A DNA stretch of 6,849 nucleotides from Limisphaerales bacterium (GTDB lineage: Bacteria > Verrucomicrobiota > Verrucomicrobiia > Limisphaerales > UBA11358). The translations under genes were made by a program, and so were the position numbers. Every line of letters begins with the position of its first letter. Positions within the stretch are counted from its first letter, which is position 1. The stretch spans positions 997 through 7,845 of the forward strand of contig PKZR01000199.1 in assembly GCA_003133815.1 (NCBI GenBank). Reading direction: 5' to 3'. The notes under the pieces are model-generated. The model was not told the origin of the DNA and did no database searches. It saw nothing but the letters and a program-made list of their open reading frames with translations. Positions 1 to 5,762 of the stretch are shown one piece after another.

Positions 1-704
1 ACGCCGTAAAGCAAAATGCCCGGCCGCACCATGTCGAGATGCGCGTGCGGCAGATCGAGATAGCCGCCGCTGTTGCAGGTGTGGCGGAGCTTGACGGGAA
101 TTTTCCGCTGCTCCAGCGCGTGCAGCACTTCGTTGAAGCGCGCGAACTGGAGATTGGCAAAGGTCTTGTCCGTCTCGTCAGATTGCGAGAAGTGCGTCAT
201 GACGCCTTCGAGCAGCAATGATTTCTCCGCGACAATTTTTTCAATGAGCGGCACCGCCTCGTCCCAGCGCACGCCGTAACGGCTCATGCCGGTATGGATC
301 TTGACGTGAACCGGCACCTGCCTGCCAAACTCCGCCGCGATCTTCGCGAGCTTGCGGACGGCGTGCGGCTCGTTCACGCAGATGGTCAGGTCGTGCGCGA
401 TGCACCATTCAAGCTCGGCCTCCTGGCGTTCGCCGAGCAGCAGCAACGGCGCAGTGATGCCGCCTTCGCGCAGGTGCATCGCCTCTTCGAGCGTGCTCAG
501 GCCGAAGCCCCACGCGCCTTCCTCGACCGCGACGCGCGCCACGTCGAGCGCGCCGTGACCGTAAGCCTCGTCCTTCACGACGGCGAGGAGCTTCACTGCG
601 CGCGGCAGGTCGTGGCGGATGAGCTGGAGGTTGCGGCGCAGCTTGCCGAGGTCAATCTCAGTCCACGCGGGGCGCAATGGAAAATTTTCAGAACTTAAAT
701 TCAT
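1..704 (-). CDS. alr: Alanine racemase, N-terminal part (runs off left edge)
   Basis: PLP-dependent racemase interconverting L- and D-alanine in the cytoplasm, supplying D-Ala for peptidoglycan. 234 codons are visible, covering most of the TIM-barrel domain; the C-terminal beta domain with the second catalytic base (Tyr) lies beyond base 1. Seen: the PLP-lysine motif AVVKDEAYGHG, with K44 as Schiff-base lysine and Y48; KIHTGMSRYGV (K135 and R142, matching by spacing the carbamylated Lys129 and Arg136 of the Bacillus enzyme); MTHF at 169-172 (H171); TCNSGGY (N211, S212); and VRPGILLYG (R227, phosphate region). ATG at 704 is the only sensible start because an in-frame TAA lies 21 bases upstream. 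No Shine-Dalgarno site is visible. The usual VKANAYGHG motif reads VKDEAYGHG here; the residues between K and Y vary in the family. The next gene upstream on the same strand ends 117 bases away, so the two may be transcribed separately. Confidence 0.95.
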   Translation of the reverse strand, partial: MNLSSENFPLRPAWTEIDLGKLRRNLQLIRHDLPRAVKLLAVVKDEAYGHGALDVARVAVEEGAWGFGLSTLEEAMHLREGGITAPLLLLGERQEAELEWCIAHDLTICVNEPHAVRKLAKIAAEFGRQVPVHVKIHTGMSRYGVRWDEAVPLIEKIVAEKSLLLEGVMTHFSQSDETDKTFANLQFARFNEVLHALEQRKIPVKLRHTCNSGGYLDLPHAHLDMVRPGILLYG

Positions 705-720
705 TGAAACGTCGGAAAGT

Positions 721-748
721 ATTTAACACGAAATTGTTTCCGGTTAAA
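721..748 (-). promoter_or_regulatory. Possible alr promoter
   Basis: On the minus strand, TTTAAC (748-743) and TTAAAT (726-721) are separated by 16 bp, and the -10-like box ends 16 bases before the alr ATG. The -35 match to TTGACA is poor, so this is a weak prediction. It rests mainly on the 16-bp spacing, which matches the better candidates ahead of slyX and thiH. Confidence 0.25.
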
Positions 749-768
749 TCGCTAAATTGTGAAGCATT

Positions 769-823
769 GAATCGGAAGCTGGTAGCCGAGTCAAAGATTC
801 AACCGTTCACGATTTGACGATTC
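769..823. other. Inverted repeats after the ATP-grasp gene
   Basis: GAATCG (769-774) pairs with CGATTC near 818-823. Inside it, GTCAAA (about 790-795) pairs with TTTGAC (about 813-818). The outer arm overlaps the gene's TGA. There is no GC-rich stem followed by a T-run, so it is not a classical intrinsic terminator, though it may form a 3' end structure for the minus-strand gene. Confidence 0.25.
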
Positions 824-2159
824 ATGTTTCCCCCGGCGGCCACAGGCTTTGGCCGACATCCGTGCGAAAATAACTGCCGACGACGCGAATCTTACGGATG
901 TTCGCGTAAGCCTTGGCAATAGCCACATCCAGCTTGGGCGCCAGCGCAATCACATCGGCGATGCGGTGGCCGGTGGAAATCAGATGGCCGTCCGCACCGC
1001 GCGCGACCTCGTTCCACCATACGTCGCAGTCAAATTTGCCGTCCACTTCCAGCGGCAGGTGCGGTCCGCGCACCTGAGTGAACGGATAACCGTAACCTGC
1101 CAGCGTCAGCGAGCAGCCGAAGTTCAGCTTGTCGTTGAATTCTAGTTTCAGCTTCTCATTCCGTGCCGTCGCCAAAACAATTTCCGCCGGATTTTTCAGC
1201 ATCCGCAGAATCATCGGGCCGGAGGTGACGCCGATGCGGATGTTGTATTCGATGACGTGCCATTGGCCACTGCGCTTGATGGCGGTGACTTGAAGCGGCC
1301 CGTTAAATTTGGCTTCGCGCAGCCACGGCTTCAGCGGGTGGATCAGTTCACGCGCCAAACCATATTTGTCGTGCTCATCGCGTTCGACGAGTCCGCCAAG
1401 CGGCGCACCGGCGACGATGCCCTGGTTGCCACTAAAGGCGTATTTATATTCCTGGTTCGTGACGAGCGAATAAATCTCGCCGCCGCTGACCAGCGCGATA
1501 TGCCCGGCCTCGGCGCGCCCTAAATACTCCTGGAGAAAAACGCCCTCGGCATAATTCACGTTGCGCAGCCATGCCCGCGTGTCCGCCAGCGTTTCGCACA
1601 TCACCGTATGAATCGGACTCGTCGGCGAGCAGAGCGGGTTTTTTATGACGAACGGCTGCGGATTTTTGGCGAGAATCTTTTCCGCATCAATGCGGTTCGA
1701 CGCGACGAATGATTTTGGAAAGGGAATTTTGTGTTTCGCGCACAACTCGCGGGCAAAATCGCGTTCGCGTTCGATGCGCATCGCATCGCCAATCGGCGAA
1801 AAAATGCCGGCACCGGATTTGATCAAATCTTTCCCCCACGGTTGCAGCGCCCAATCAATTGACTGCGGAATGACAACGTCAATTTTCTTTTCACGAACCA
1901 GCGGAACCGGACTCGGAAATGCATCTCGCGAAAAAGTTTCACCAACGAGCGTCGGCGAAAAGTGTCCGTAATTGCGCGTGAGATACGTCGAAACATTTGC
2001 GCCAGTGTCAGCAAGCGTTTGCCCGATGCTGTGCGCGAACGAGCCGACGCCGAGGATCATCACGTTGGCGGCGGATTTCTTATTTGGAGTTTTGCGCAGC
2101 ATCATTGACGTGGGAATTGTTCCGCAAATCCGCCTGCCGCGCAATGCCAAGTCATTCAC
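822..2159 (-). CDS. Divergent PurD-like (GARS family) ATP-grasp ligase
   Basis: Whole-length layout of phosphoribosylamine-glycine ligase, about 430 aa in the family. An N-terminal Rossmann-like part starts at MILGVGSFAHSIG (34-46), with a PurD-like DVVIPQS segment (94-100) and GIFSPIGDAMRIERERDFA (118-136). The ATP-grasp core follows: VIK (K173, likely ATP-binding lysine), FLQEYLGRAEAGH (208-220), NQEYK (235-239) and VIEYN (E304 and N306, likely metal ligands). The C-terminal GARS domain has GHRIADVIAL (397-406) and a YFRTDVG end (430-436) equivalent to PurD's YRRDIG. The glycine-rich KADGLAAGKGV loop is KNPLCSPTSPIHTV here, NTGGMG is not recognisable, and FGDPE is IGVTSG. Substrate binding has therefore probably changed, and calling it PurD would overstate the case. 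The outermost start is GTG at 2159. ATG at 2105 or 2102 (codons 19-20) may be the real start, since the first 18 residues look unlike the family and lie before the first beta strand. Divergent from slyX. Confidence 0.85.
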   Translation of the reverse strand: MNDLALRGRRICGTIPTSMMLRKTPNKKSAANVMILGVGSFAHSIGQTLADTGANVSTYLTRNYGHFSPTLVGETFSRDAFPSPVPLVREKKIDVVIPQSIDWALQPWGKDLIKSGAGIFSPIGDAMRIERERDFARELCAKHKIPFPKSFVASNRIDAEKILAKNPQPFVIKNPLCSPTSPIHTVMCETLADTRAWLRNVNYAEGVFLQEYLGRAEAGHIALVSGGEIYSLVTNQEYKYAFSGNQGIVAGAPLGGLVERDEHDKYGLARELIHPLKPWLREAKFNGPLQVTAIKRSGQWHVIEYNIRIGVTSGPMILRMLKNPAEIVLATARNEKLKLEFNDKLNFGCSLTLAGYGYPFTQVRGPHLPLEVDGKFDCDVWWNEVARGADGHLISTGHRIADVIALAPKLDVAIAKAYANIRKIRVVGSYFRTDVGQSLWPPGET

Positions 2160-2163
2160 CGTC

Positions 2164-2191
2164 TCGACTTCCGGCGGCGGCGTGGCAAAAT
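2164..2191 (+). promoter_or_regulatory. Promoter of slyX-like gene, probably leaderless
   Basis: TCGACT (2164-2169) and CAAAAT (2186-2191) are 16 bp apart, and the -10-like box ends 6 bases before the ATG at 2198. This places the transcription start at or next to the start codon. The ten bases TCTCGACTTC (2162-2171) recur exactly ahead of thiH, in both cases beginning 36 bases before the start codon, which makes this more than a chance match. There is no ribosome binding site. Confidence 0.55.
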
Positions 2192-2197
2192 GATTTT

Positions 2198-2407
2198 ATG
2201 GCAGACGAACATTCCCGCCGCACCGAAAAACTGGAATCCAACCTCGCCCACCTCGAACACCAGGTCGAGCAGTTGAACGGCGTCGTGATCGAGCAGGGCA
2301 AGCTGCTGGAGCGGTTGAAAAAGGAAGTCCAGCGCCAATCCTCCGCCATGGAAACTCTGGAACTGGAGCGCATCAAATCCAACAACGTCAAACCGCCGCA
2401 TCATTGA
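2198..2407 (+). CDS. slyX: SlyX-family small coiled-coil protein
   Basis: 69 aa. SlyX proteins are short cytoplasmic coiled-coil proteins of unknown biochemical role, named from Escherichia coli. Residues 8-56 are almost entirely heptad-type helix (LESNLAHLEHQVEQLN, then GKLLERLKKEV). The family core, roughly LE..LAH.E..VEELN.V...Q...I..L...V, is easy to see, and the protein ends in the typical PPHH. The reading frame stays open upstream, but the family begins near MADEHSRR, and ATG 2198 sits exactly where the promoter arrangement predicts. No Shine-Dalgarno site. It is divergent from the ATP-grasp gene and 49 bases ahead of thiH, which appears to have its own promoter. Confidence 0.8.
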   Translation: MADEHSRRTEKLESNLAHLEHQVEQLNGVVIEQGKLLERLKKEVQRQSSAMETLELERIKSNNVKPPHH

Positions 2408-2422
2408 CGGCATGCTCGTTTC

Positions 2423-2450
2423 TCGACTTCGCGCAAAAATTGGGTAAAGT
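2423..2450 (+). promoter_or_regulatory. Promoter of thiH, probably leaderless
   Basis: TCGACT (2423-2428) and TAAAGT (2445-2450) are separated by 16 bp, with 6 bases from the -10 box to the GTG start at 2457. Geometry and the TCTCGACTTC block (2421-2430) are identical to those ahead of the slyX-like gene. No riboswitch (for example TPP) can fit, because the predicted 5' leader is essentially absent. Confidence 0.55.
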
Positions 2451-2456
2451 GCTTTC

Positions 2457-3659
2457 GTGAGTTTTGTCTCTGAATTCAATTCGCTGCCGCTGGCCGCGCT
2501 CGTAAAAAAATCGCTCGCCACCAGCACCGCCGCCGCGCGCGAGGCCGCCGGCAAAACCAAAATCAACCTCGCCGATTTCGCCGCGCTCATTTCGCCGGCG
2601 GCTGCGGAAAATCTGGAAGCGATGGGCCAGCGCGCGCATTTGATGACGCAGCAGCGCTTCGGCAAGACCATCCGGCTGTTCGCGCCGCTGTATCTTTCCA
2701 ACGAGTGCATCAACAACTGCTCCTATTGCGGCTTCTCACGCGATAATCCGATTTTGCGCGTCACGCTCTCGCTCGACGAAGTGCGGCAGGAGGCGCAGGC
2801 GCTCAAGGAGCAGGGCTTCCGCAACCTTTTGCTCGTCGCAGGCGAACATCCGAAATTTGTTTCCAACGGCTACATGCGCGACTGCATCGCCGCGCTGCAC
2901 GCCGACTGGCCGAGCATTTCGCTCGAAGTCGGGCCGATGGAAACGGAGGATTATCGACCGCTCGTCGCCGCCGGCGCGGACGGGCTGGTGGTTTATCAGG
3001 AAACTTACGACCGCAAAGTTTATGCGGACATGCACACCGCCGGACCGAAACGGAATTTCGACTGGCGGCTGGAAACGCCCGAGCGCGCTTACGCCGCCGG
3101 ATTCCGCCGGCTCGGCATCAGCCCGCTTTATGGCCTGGCCGACTGGCGCTGGGAAGCGTTGAGCGCGGCCGCGCACGCGGATTATCTTTTGCGCAACTGC
3201 TGGAAAGCGGCGCTGACGATTTCGACGGTGCGGATGCGGCCGTGCGCGGGCGAGTTCGAGCCGCTCACGCACATCAGTGACCGCGAGCTGGCGCAACTGA
3301 TTTGCGCCATCCGCCTGATGTTTCCCGATGTCGGCATCGTGCTCTCCACGCGCGAGACGCCTAAGCTGCGCAACGGCCTGATTCCGCTCGGCGTGACGAT
3401 GATGAGCGCCGGCGCGCGCACCGAACCCGGCGGCTACACCGGCGCGGGCAAGGAACGCATCCACCACACCGAACGCGGCATCATCAAGGAACTCGTGTCC
3501 GGCTCCAGCGAATGGGCTCCGCAAACGAATCATCCGACCAACGCGACCGGCCAGTTTAACGTCGGCGACGAACGTCCCCCCGGCGAAGTCGCGGAGATCA
3601 TCCGCCAACTCGGCTATGAACCGGTCTGGAAAGACTGGGATGCGGCGTTGACTGCGTAA
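2457..3659 (+). CDS. thiH: 2-iminoacetate synthase (tyrosine lyase) ThiH
   Basis: Radical SAM enzyme that splits tyrosine to dehydroglycine (2-iminoacetate) and p-cresol, feeding thiazole formation by ThiG in thiamine biosynthesis; cytoplasmic. The 4Fe-4S motif is C84-x3-C88-x2-C91 inside LYLSNECINNCSYCGF. Other family landmarks are LLLVAGEH (124-131), VVYQETY (178-184), DWRLETPERAYAAG (202-215), RMRPCAGEFEP (259-269), LSTRETPKLR (296-305) and the diagnostic C-terminus QFNVGDER with YEPVWKDWD (387-395). 400 aa against 377 in E. coli. The extra length is mostly an insertion of about 30 residues between EPGGYTG (323-329) and QFNVGDER (366-373). The start is GTG 2457; no Shine-Dalgarno site is seen. 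Codon use is GC-rich like its neighbours. No other thi genes are visible nearby. HydG and CofH/MqnC are related families, but the C-terminal signature favours ThiH. Confidence 0.95.
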   Translation: MSFVSEFNSLPLAALVKKSLATSTAAAREAAGKTKINLADFAALISPAAAENLEAMGQRAHLMTQQRFGKTIRLFAPLYLSNECINNCSYCGFSRDNPILRVTLSLDEVRQEAQALKEQGFRNLLLVAGEHPKFVSNGYMRDCIAALHADWPSISLEVGPMETEDYRPLVAAGADGLVVYQETYDRKVYADMHTAGPKRNFDWRLETPERAYAAGFRRLGISPLYGLADWRWEALSAAAHADYLLRNCWKAALTISTVRMRPCAGEFEPLTHISDRELAQLICAIRLMFPDVGIVLSTRETPKLRNGLIPLGVTMMSAGARTEPGGYTGAGKERIHHTERGIIKELVSGSSEWAPQTNHPTNATGQFNVGDERPPGEVAEIIRQLGYEPVWKDWDAALTA

Positions 3660-3805
3660 AAAAGTAAAATCCCCTGACCCGTTTGCATTTTTCTCCAAGA
3701 TTCTCCTCAACCGTCATGAATGAGTTCATAACAGGCGGTTGTCCAAACGCAATTGCGGACATCGCGCGGGCAATTCCTTCTCCGCAAACCCGCTTGTAGA
3801 AGCTG
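3660..3805. other. Intergenic stretch after thiH with two small inverted repeats
   Basis: No gene is supported. Seen: AACCG (3709-3713) facing CGGTT (3736-3740), enclosing the perfect hairpin ATGAA-TGAG-TTCAT (3716-3729). Directly after is TGTCC (3740-3744) facing GGACA (3757-3761), around the 10-base palindrome CGCAATTGCG (3748-3757). A short T-run (ATTTTTC, about 3687) precedes rather than follows the hairpins, so no standard thiH terminator is evident. Confidence 0.45.
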
Positions 3806-4055
3806 TTGCCTCCATTTTCAGGAAGCCTGCCGCGATTCCTGAAGGGCTGCCCGCAATTTACCACCCCTTGCCTCCATTTTACGGACTCTTGCCGCGATTT
3901 ACGGAGCCTTGCCCGCAAATTACCATGGTCTGCCGCGAATTTACCATGTCTTGCCGCAAAATTACCACCCCTTGCCGCAAAATTACGGAGGCTTGCCGTG
4001 AATTGCACAAGCCTTGCCGCGAAATTACCAGGGCTTGCCGCGAATTTCACTGCTT
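3806..4055. repeat. Tandem array of about twelve degenerate 21-bp units
   Basis: Units begin at 3806, 3827, 3847, 3868, 3889, 3909, 3930, 3951, 3972, 3993, 4014 and 4035. Ten are 21 bp, and two (3827 and 3889) are 20 bp. The core is TTGCCGCGAATTTACC followed by a variable five-base tail ending mostly in C. TTGCC is the most constant part, then an A/T block, then TTAC. Tails are shared by adjacent units (ACGGA in two neighbours, ACCATG in two), suggesting local duplication. There are no unique spacers, so it is not CRISPR. Because 21 is a multiple of three, several frames stay open and give heptapeptide repeats such as FAARxGN or CREITxA. The two 20-bp units shift the phase of the heptad relative to the reading frame, and no start or ribosome site stands out, so I read it as non-coding. 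The 21-bp period equals two helical turns. Confidence 0.9.
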
Positions 4056-4132
4056 CCGCCAATATTTACAAGAAGCTGCCGCCAAGTCATTTACACGAAT
4101 GGCTCCAAAAGAACGCTGAAAACGCTCCAAAA
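4056..4132. repeat. Degenerate tail of the 21-bp array
   Basis: A decayed unit (4056-4076, 21 bp, with CCGCCAATATTTAC) and a further one from 4077 (TGCCGCCAAG, TTTACAC) continue the pattern. GCTCCAAAA then occurs twice, at 4102-4110 and 4124-4132, 22 bases apart, about the same period with unrelated sequence. Confidence 0.45.
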
Positions 4133-4237
4133 CCACCCATTTCATATTTCGCTCTTTACTTTCCTTGGCGGCAACTCTTTTTCCGGGCTTAATTATGCAT
4201 CCTTCGGAACTGCCCATTTATATGGAGGCAAAACTCC
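4133..4237. other. AT-richer spacer without a visible gene
   Basis: Nothing coding is supported here. The composition is more AT-rich than the flanking genes. The only structure seen is a 4-bp stem GGAG/CTCC (4224-4237) just before the TTGACA box. It is too short to call. Confidence 0.35.
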
Positions 4238-4267
4238 TTGACATGGCGGGATTTGGTCTCCGACTAT
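4238..4267 (+). promoter_or_regulatory. Promoter candidate for the PEP-CTERM/LamG gene
   Basis: A perfect TTGACA (4238-4243), followed after 18 bp by GACTAT (4262-4267), a moderate -10. Transcription would start near 4275, giving a leader of about 45 bases with no clear Shine-Dalgarno site. The -10 region overlaps a perfect inverted repeat (4263-4276), a possible operator. Confidence 0.4.
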
Positions 4268-4302
4268 TTCAATAGTTGGATTAAACATTCATGAAGATGA
4301 AT
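4263..4302. promoter_or_regulatory. Two perfect short inverted repeats in the leader
   Basis: ACTATT-TC-AATAGT (4263-4276) sits on the predicted -10 and start site, which suits a repressor site. ATTCAT-GAAG-ATGAAT (4287-4302) could form a hairpin with a 4-base loop in the mRNA, ending 15 bases before the ATG. Either may affect expression; no known regulator motif is recognised. Confidence 0.35.
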
Positions 4303-4317
4303 TAAATCAAACCGTCT

Positions 4318-5113
4318 ATGAAAACCACCCTGTCGTTTCCAACCAATATCCCATTCGCTGCGTGGCGAACCCTCGTGGCGCTGGCCATTTTCGGGACCAT
4401 GCCGGTGATTTCCTAATCTCAAAGCCCGATAACGTCCGGACTGGCCGGCTATTGGTCAGGGAATGGGAACGCAAATGACTCTTCCGTCAATGCCAACAAT
4501 GGATCGTTTTCCGGAACTTATGCGTCAGGGCAGTCGGGGCAGGAGGCGTTTCAAGTGAACGGAGCAAATTCCTATGTTTCGATCCCCGCAATCAGCGCCT
4601 ATAATTTCAGCTCTGCATTTTCCGTGGATTTATGGTTTTATGGAAGTCCTGCAAACGGTTCGGTGTTTCTCGGACAGGACAATGGCGGCGGAACTCAAAA
4701 TAAATGGTTTGTAGATTATGGTTATTTTACTTCCGGCAGTTTTGATTTCCACGAGAACGGGTCAACCTATGGGTTTCTCTCAAGCGATGCCGCCAGCCCA
4801 GCCAGCGCTACGTGGAATAATCTGGCCGTGGTCAAGGATGGCAGCCTTTACAGTTTTTACCTCAATGGTTCGGGAATCGGCAGCCAGACTTTGTCCGGGA
4901 CTTTTCCACAGCCAACCGCGCCCTTCACCATCGGCTATGCGGAGCCAGGACTGGGATACAACGGATTGATTGATGATGTGGCTCTTTACAATCGGGCCTT
5001 GGTCCGCGTCCGAAGTGCAGGAACTCGCTGCAACCCCTGAACCTTCCACGCTCGCCTTGAGCAGTCTCGTGGCAGCCAGCCTGTTCGCATGCCGCCGTAA
5101 ATTGTCCAAATAA
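4318..5113 (+). pseudogene. PEP-CTERM-anchored LamG-domain surface protein, disrupted
   Basis: Reconstructed product, about 264 codons. A signal peptide (MKTTLSF, then hydrophobic TLVALAIFGTMPVI) is followed by a LamG/concanavalin A-like jelly-roll domain: GLAGYWSGNGNANDSS, FQVNGANSYVSIP, FSVDLWFY, WNNLAVVKDG, FYLNG and GLIDDVALYNRAL. Such domains bind glycans or serve as modules in extracellular proteins. An in-frame TAA (4414-4416) follows the signal-peptide core. One extra G at 5001/5002 then diverts the frame to a TGA ending at 5040. Removing that G restores SASEVQEL, then the PEP-CTERM signal: TPEPST, a hydrophobic run (LALSSLVAASLFA), the basic RRK, and TAA at 5111-5113. PEP-CTERM proteins are processed by an exosortase at the envelope. 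The undisturbed internal frame (4555-5040, GTG) would lack both signal and anchor. Two lesions point to a pseudogene; sequencing error is the alternative. No Shine-Dalgarno site is seen. Confidence 0.85.
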
Positions 5114-5237
5114 TTTCCGCTGCGGGCGATATGACGGCGCTTTCGGTATTAAAATAATTCTTTTTCAATTCTCGCTTTAGGAATTTCCAGTCACGCAGAA
5201 ACCTGTGGCGGACATCTTAATCGATCAATTACCGCAC
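5114..5237. other. Short intergenic spacer, nothing identified
   Basis: AT-rich stretch between the broken LamG gene and the toxin-antitoxin promoter. A T-run (CTTTTTC, near 5160) has no strong hairpin before it, so a terminator cannot be called. Confidence 0.3.
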
Positions 5238-5266
5238 TTGCCGATTATGCGGCGGAGAGTTAGTCT
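5238..5266 (+). promoter_or_regulatory. Promoter candidate of the toxin-antitoxin operon
   Basis: TTGCCG (5238-5243) and TAGTCT (5261-5266) are 17 bp apart, with 6 bases between the -10 box and the ATG at 5273. This is the same near-zero leader geometry as slyX and thiH. The -10 match is modest. No clear operator palindrome was found, although such operons are usually autoregulated. Confidence 0.35.
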
Positions 5267-5272
5267 TTGACC

Positions 5273-5494
5273 ATGAGCGTGGTTTCTCAAGAGTTAGCCG
5301 TAATCGTGGATGCCCTGCCTGAAGAAAAGGCACGTCAGGTGGTGGATTTCGCGCGGTTTCTCCAGCAGCAGGCGGGCGACCACGAATGGGAACGCATTCT
5401 CGCCGAGCGGCGCACCTACCCGAAGCTGGAAAAGTTCGCCGCCGCCGCCTTGCGAGAGGGCGCGGCGGAACCGCTTGACCCGTCCAAGCTGTGA
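5273..5494 (+). CDS. Putative type II antitoxin (DUF2281-like)
   Basis: 73 aa, acidic and mostly helical. Residues 3-30 carry the pattern LAVIVDALPEEKARQVVDFARFL, typical of short antitoxins of the DUF2281/RelB-like kind, in which LPEEK...V.DF..FL recurs. The C-terminal half, with WERILAERR and ending PLDPSKL, would be the toxin-wrapping segment. In the family the antitoxin binds and neutralises the downstream ribonuclease-type toxin and represses their operon. The stop TGA overlaps the toxin GTG (GTGA), as expected for coupled translation. I chose ATG 5273; an in-frame TTG two codons earlier (5267) is less likely given the promoter position. No DNA-binding fold is obvious at the N-terminus, so the assignment relies partly on the partner gene. 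Confidence 0.75.
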   Translation: MSVVSQELAVIVDALPEEKARQVVDFARFLQQQAGDHEWERILAERRTYPKLEKFAAAALREGAAEPLDPSKL

Positions 5495-5754
5495 TCTCCC
5501 AAGTCCGCCCTTCCTTCTGGCGCGCTTACGGACGGCTCGCGTCTTCGATCAAGGCCCGCGCCAGGCTGGCGTATCAACTCTTTGCAGAAAATCCGGAGCA
5601 TCCGTCGCTGCGTTTCAAAAAACTTCAGGCGCATGACAACATCTGGTCGGTCCGCATAAGCGAACAATATCGCGCCGTCGGCATGCGTGCTGGTGACACA
5701 ATTGAATGGATTTGGATTGGCACGCACAACGAGTTCGATAATTTGTTTTCGTAG
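5491..5754 (+). CDS. RelE/ParE-superfamily toxin
   Basis: 87 aa, the usual size for this fold. An N-terminal helical part (SFWRAYGRLASSIKARARLAYQLF, 8-31) is followed by the beta-sheet segment: HPSLRFKKL (36-44), IWSVRISEQYRAVGMRAG (50-67) and IEWIWIGTHNEFDNLF (70-86). This is the recognisable pattern of RelE/ParE toxins annotated with DUF2281-like antitoxins. Conserved basic and aromatic residues (R40, K42, R54, Y59, R60) lie where such toxins place RNA-contacting side chains. In the family some members cleave ribosome-bound mRNA and others poison gyrase; which applies here cannot be told. The GTG start overlaps the antitoxin stop by four bases. The DA1-like gene starts 8 bases after the toxin stop, so all may share a transcript. 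Confidence 0.85.
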   Translation: MISQVRPSFWRAYGRLASSIKARARLAYQLFAENPEHPSLRFKKLQAHDNIWSVRISEQYRAVGMRAGDTIEWIWIGTHNEFDNLFS

Positions 5755-5762
5755 GTAAATTT

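Noticed and set aside
294..698. Plus-strand frame of 134 codons
   Set aside because: Antisense to alanine racemase, whose motifs are clear on the minus strand.
2408..2456. TPP riboswitch ahead of thiH
   Set aside because: Only 49 bases separate it from the preceding gene and no THI-box motif is present; the promoter sits directly at the start codon.
2736..3710. Long minus-strand frame antisense to thiH (324 codons)
   Set aside because: Shadow of GC-rich codon use; Arg/Ala-rich product without recognisable motifs, while thiH on the plus strand is unmistakable.
3806..4055. CRISPR array
   Set aside because: Units are contiguous, with no unique spacers of 30 or so bases, and the repeats are degenerate; no cas genes are nearby.
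3598..4062. Minus-strand frame of 154 codons with FAARxGN heptads
   Set aside because: It is the translation of the 21-bp array and overlaps the end of thiH. Two other frames across the array are equally open, and unit-length changes break the heptad phase.
3739..4192. Two plus-strand frames with Cys- or Leu-spaced heptads (3739-4119, 3806-4192)
   Set aside because: Same cause: a 21-bp period keeps frames open. Neither resembles a known family or has a start signal.
4224..4237. GGAG/CTCC hairpin before the TTGACA box
   Set aside because: A four-base stem is expected by chance at this length and has no terminator T-run.
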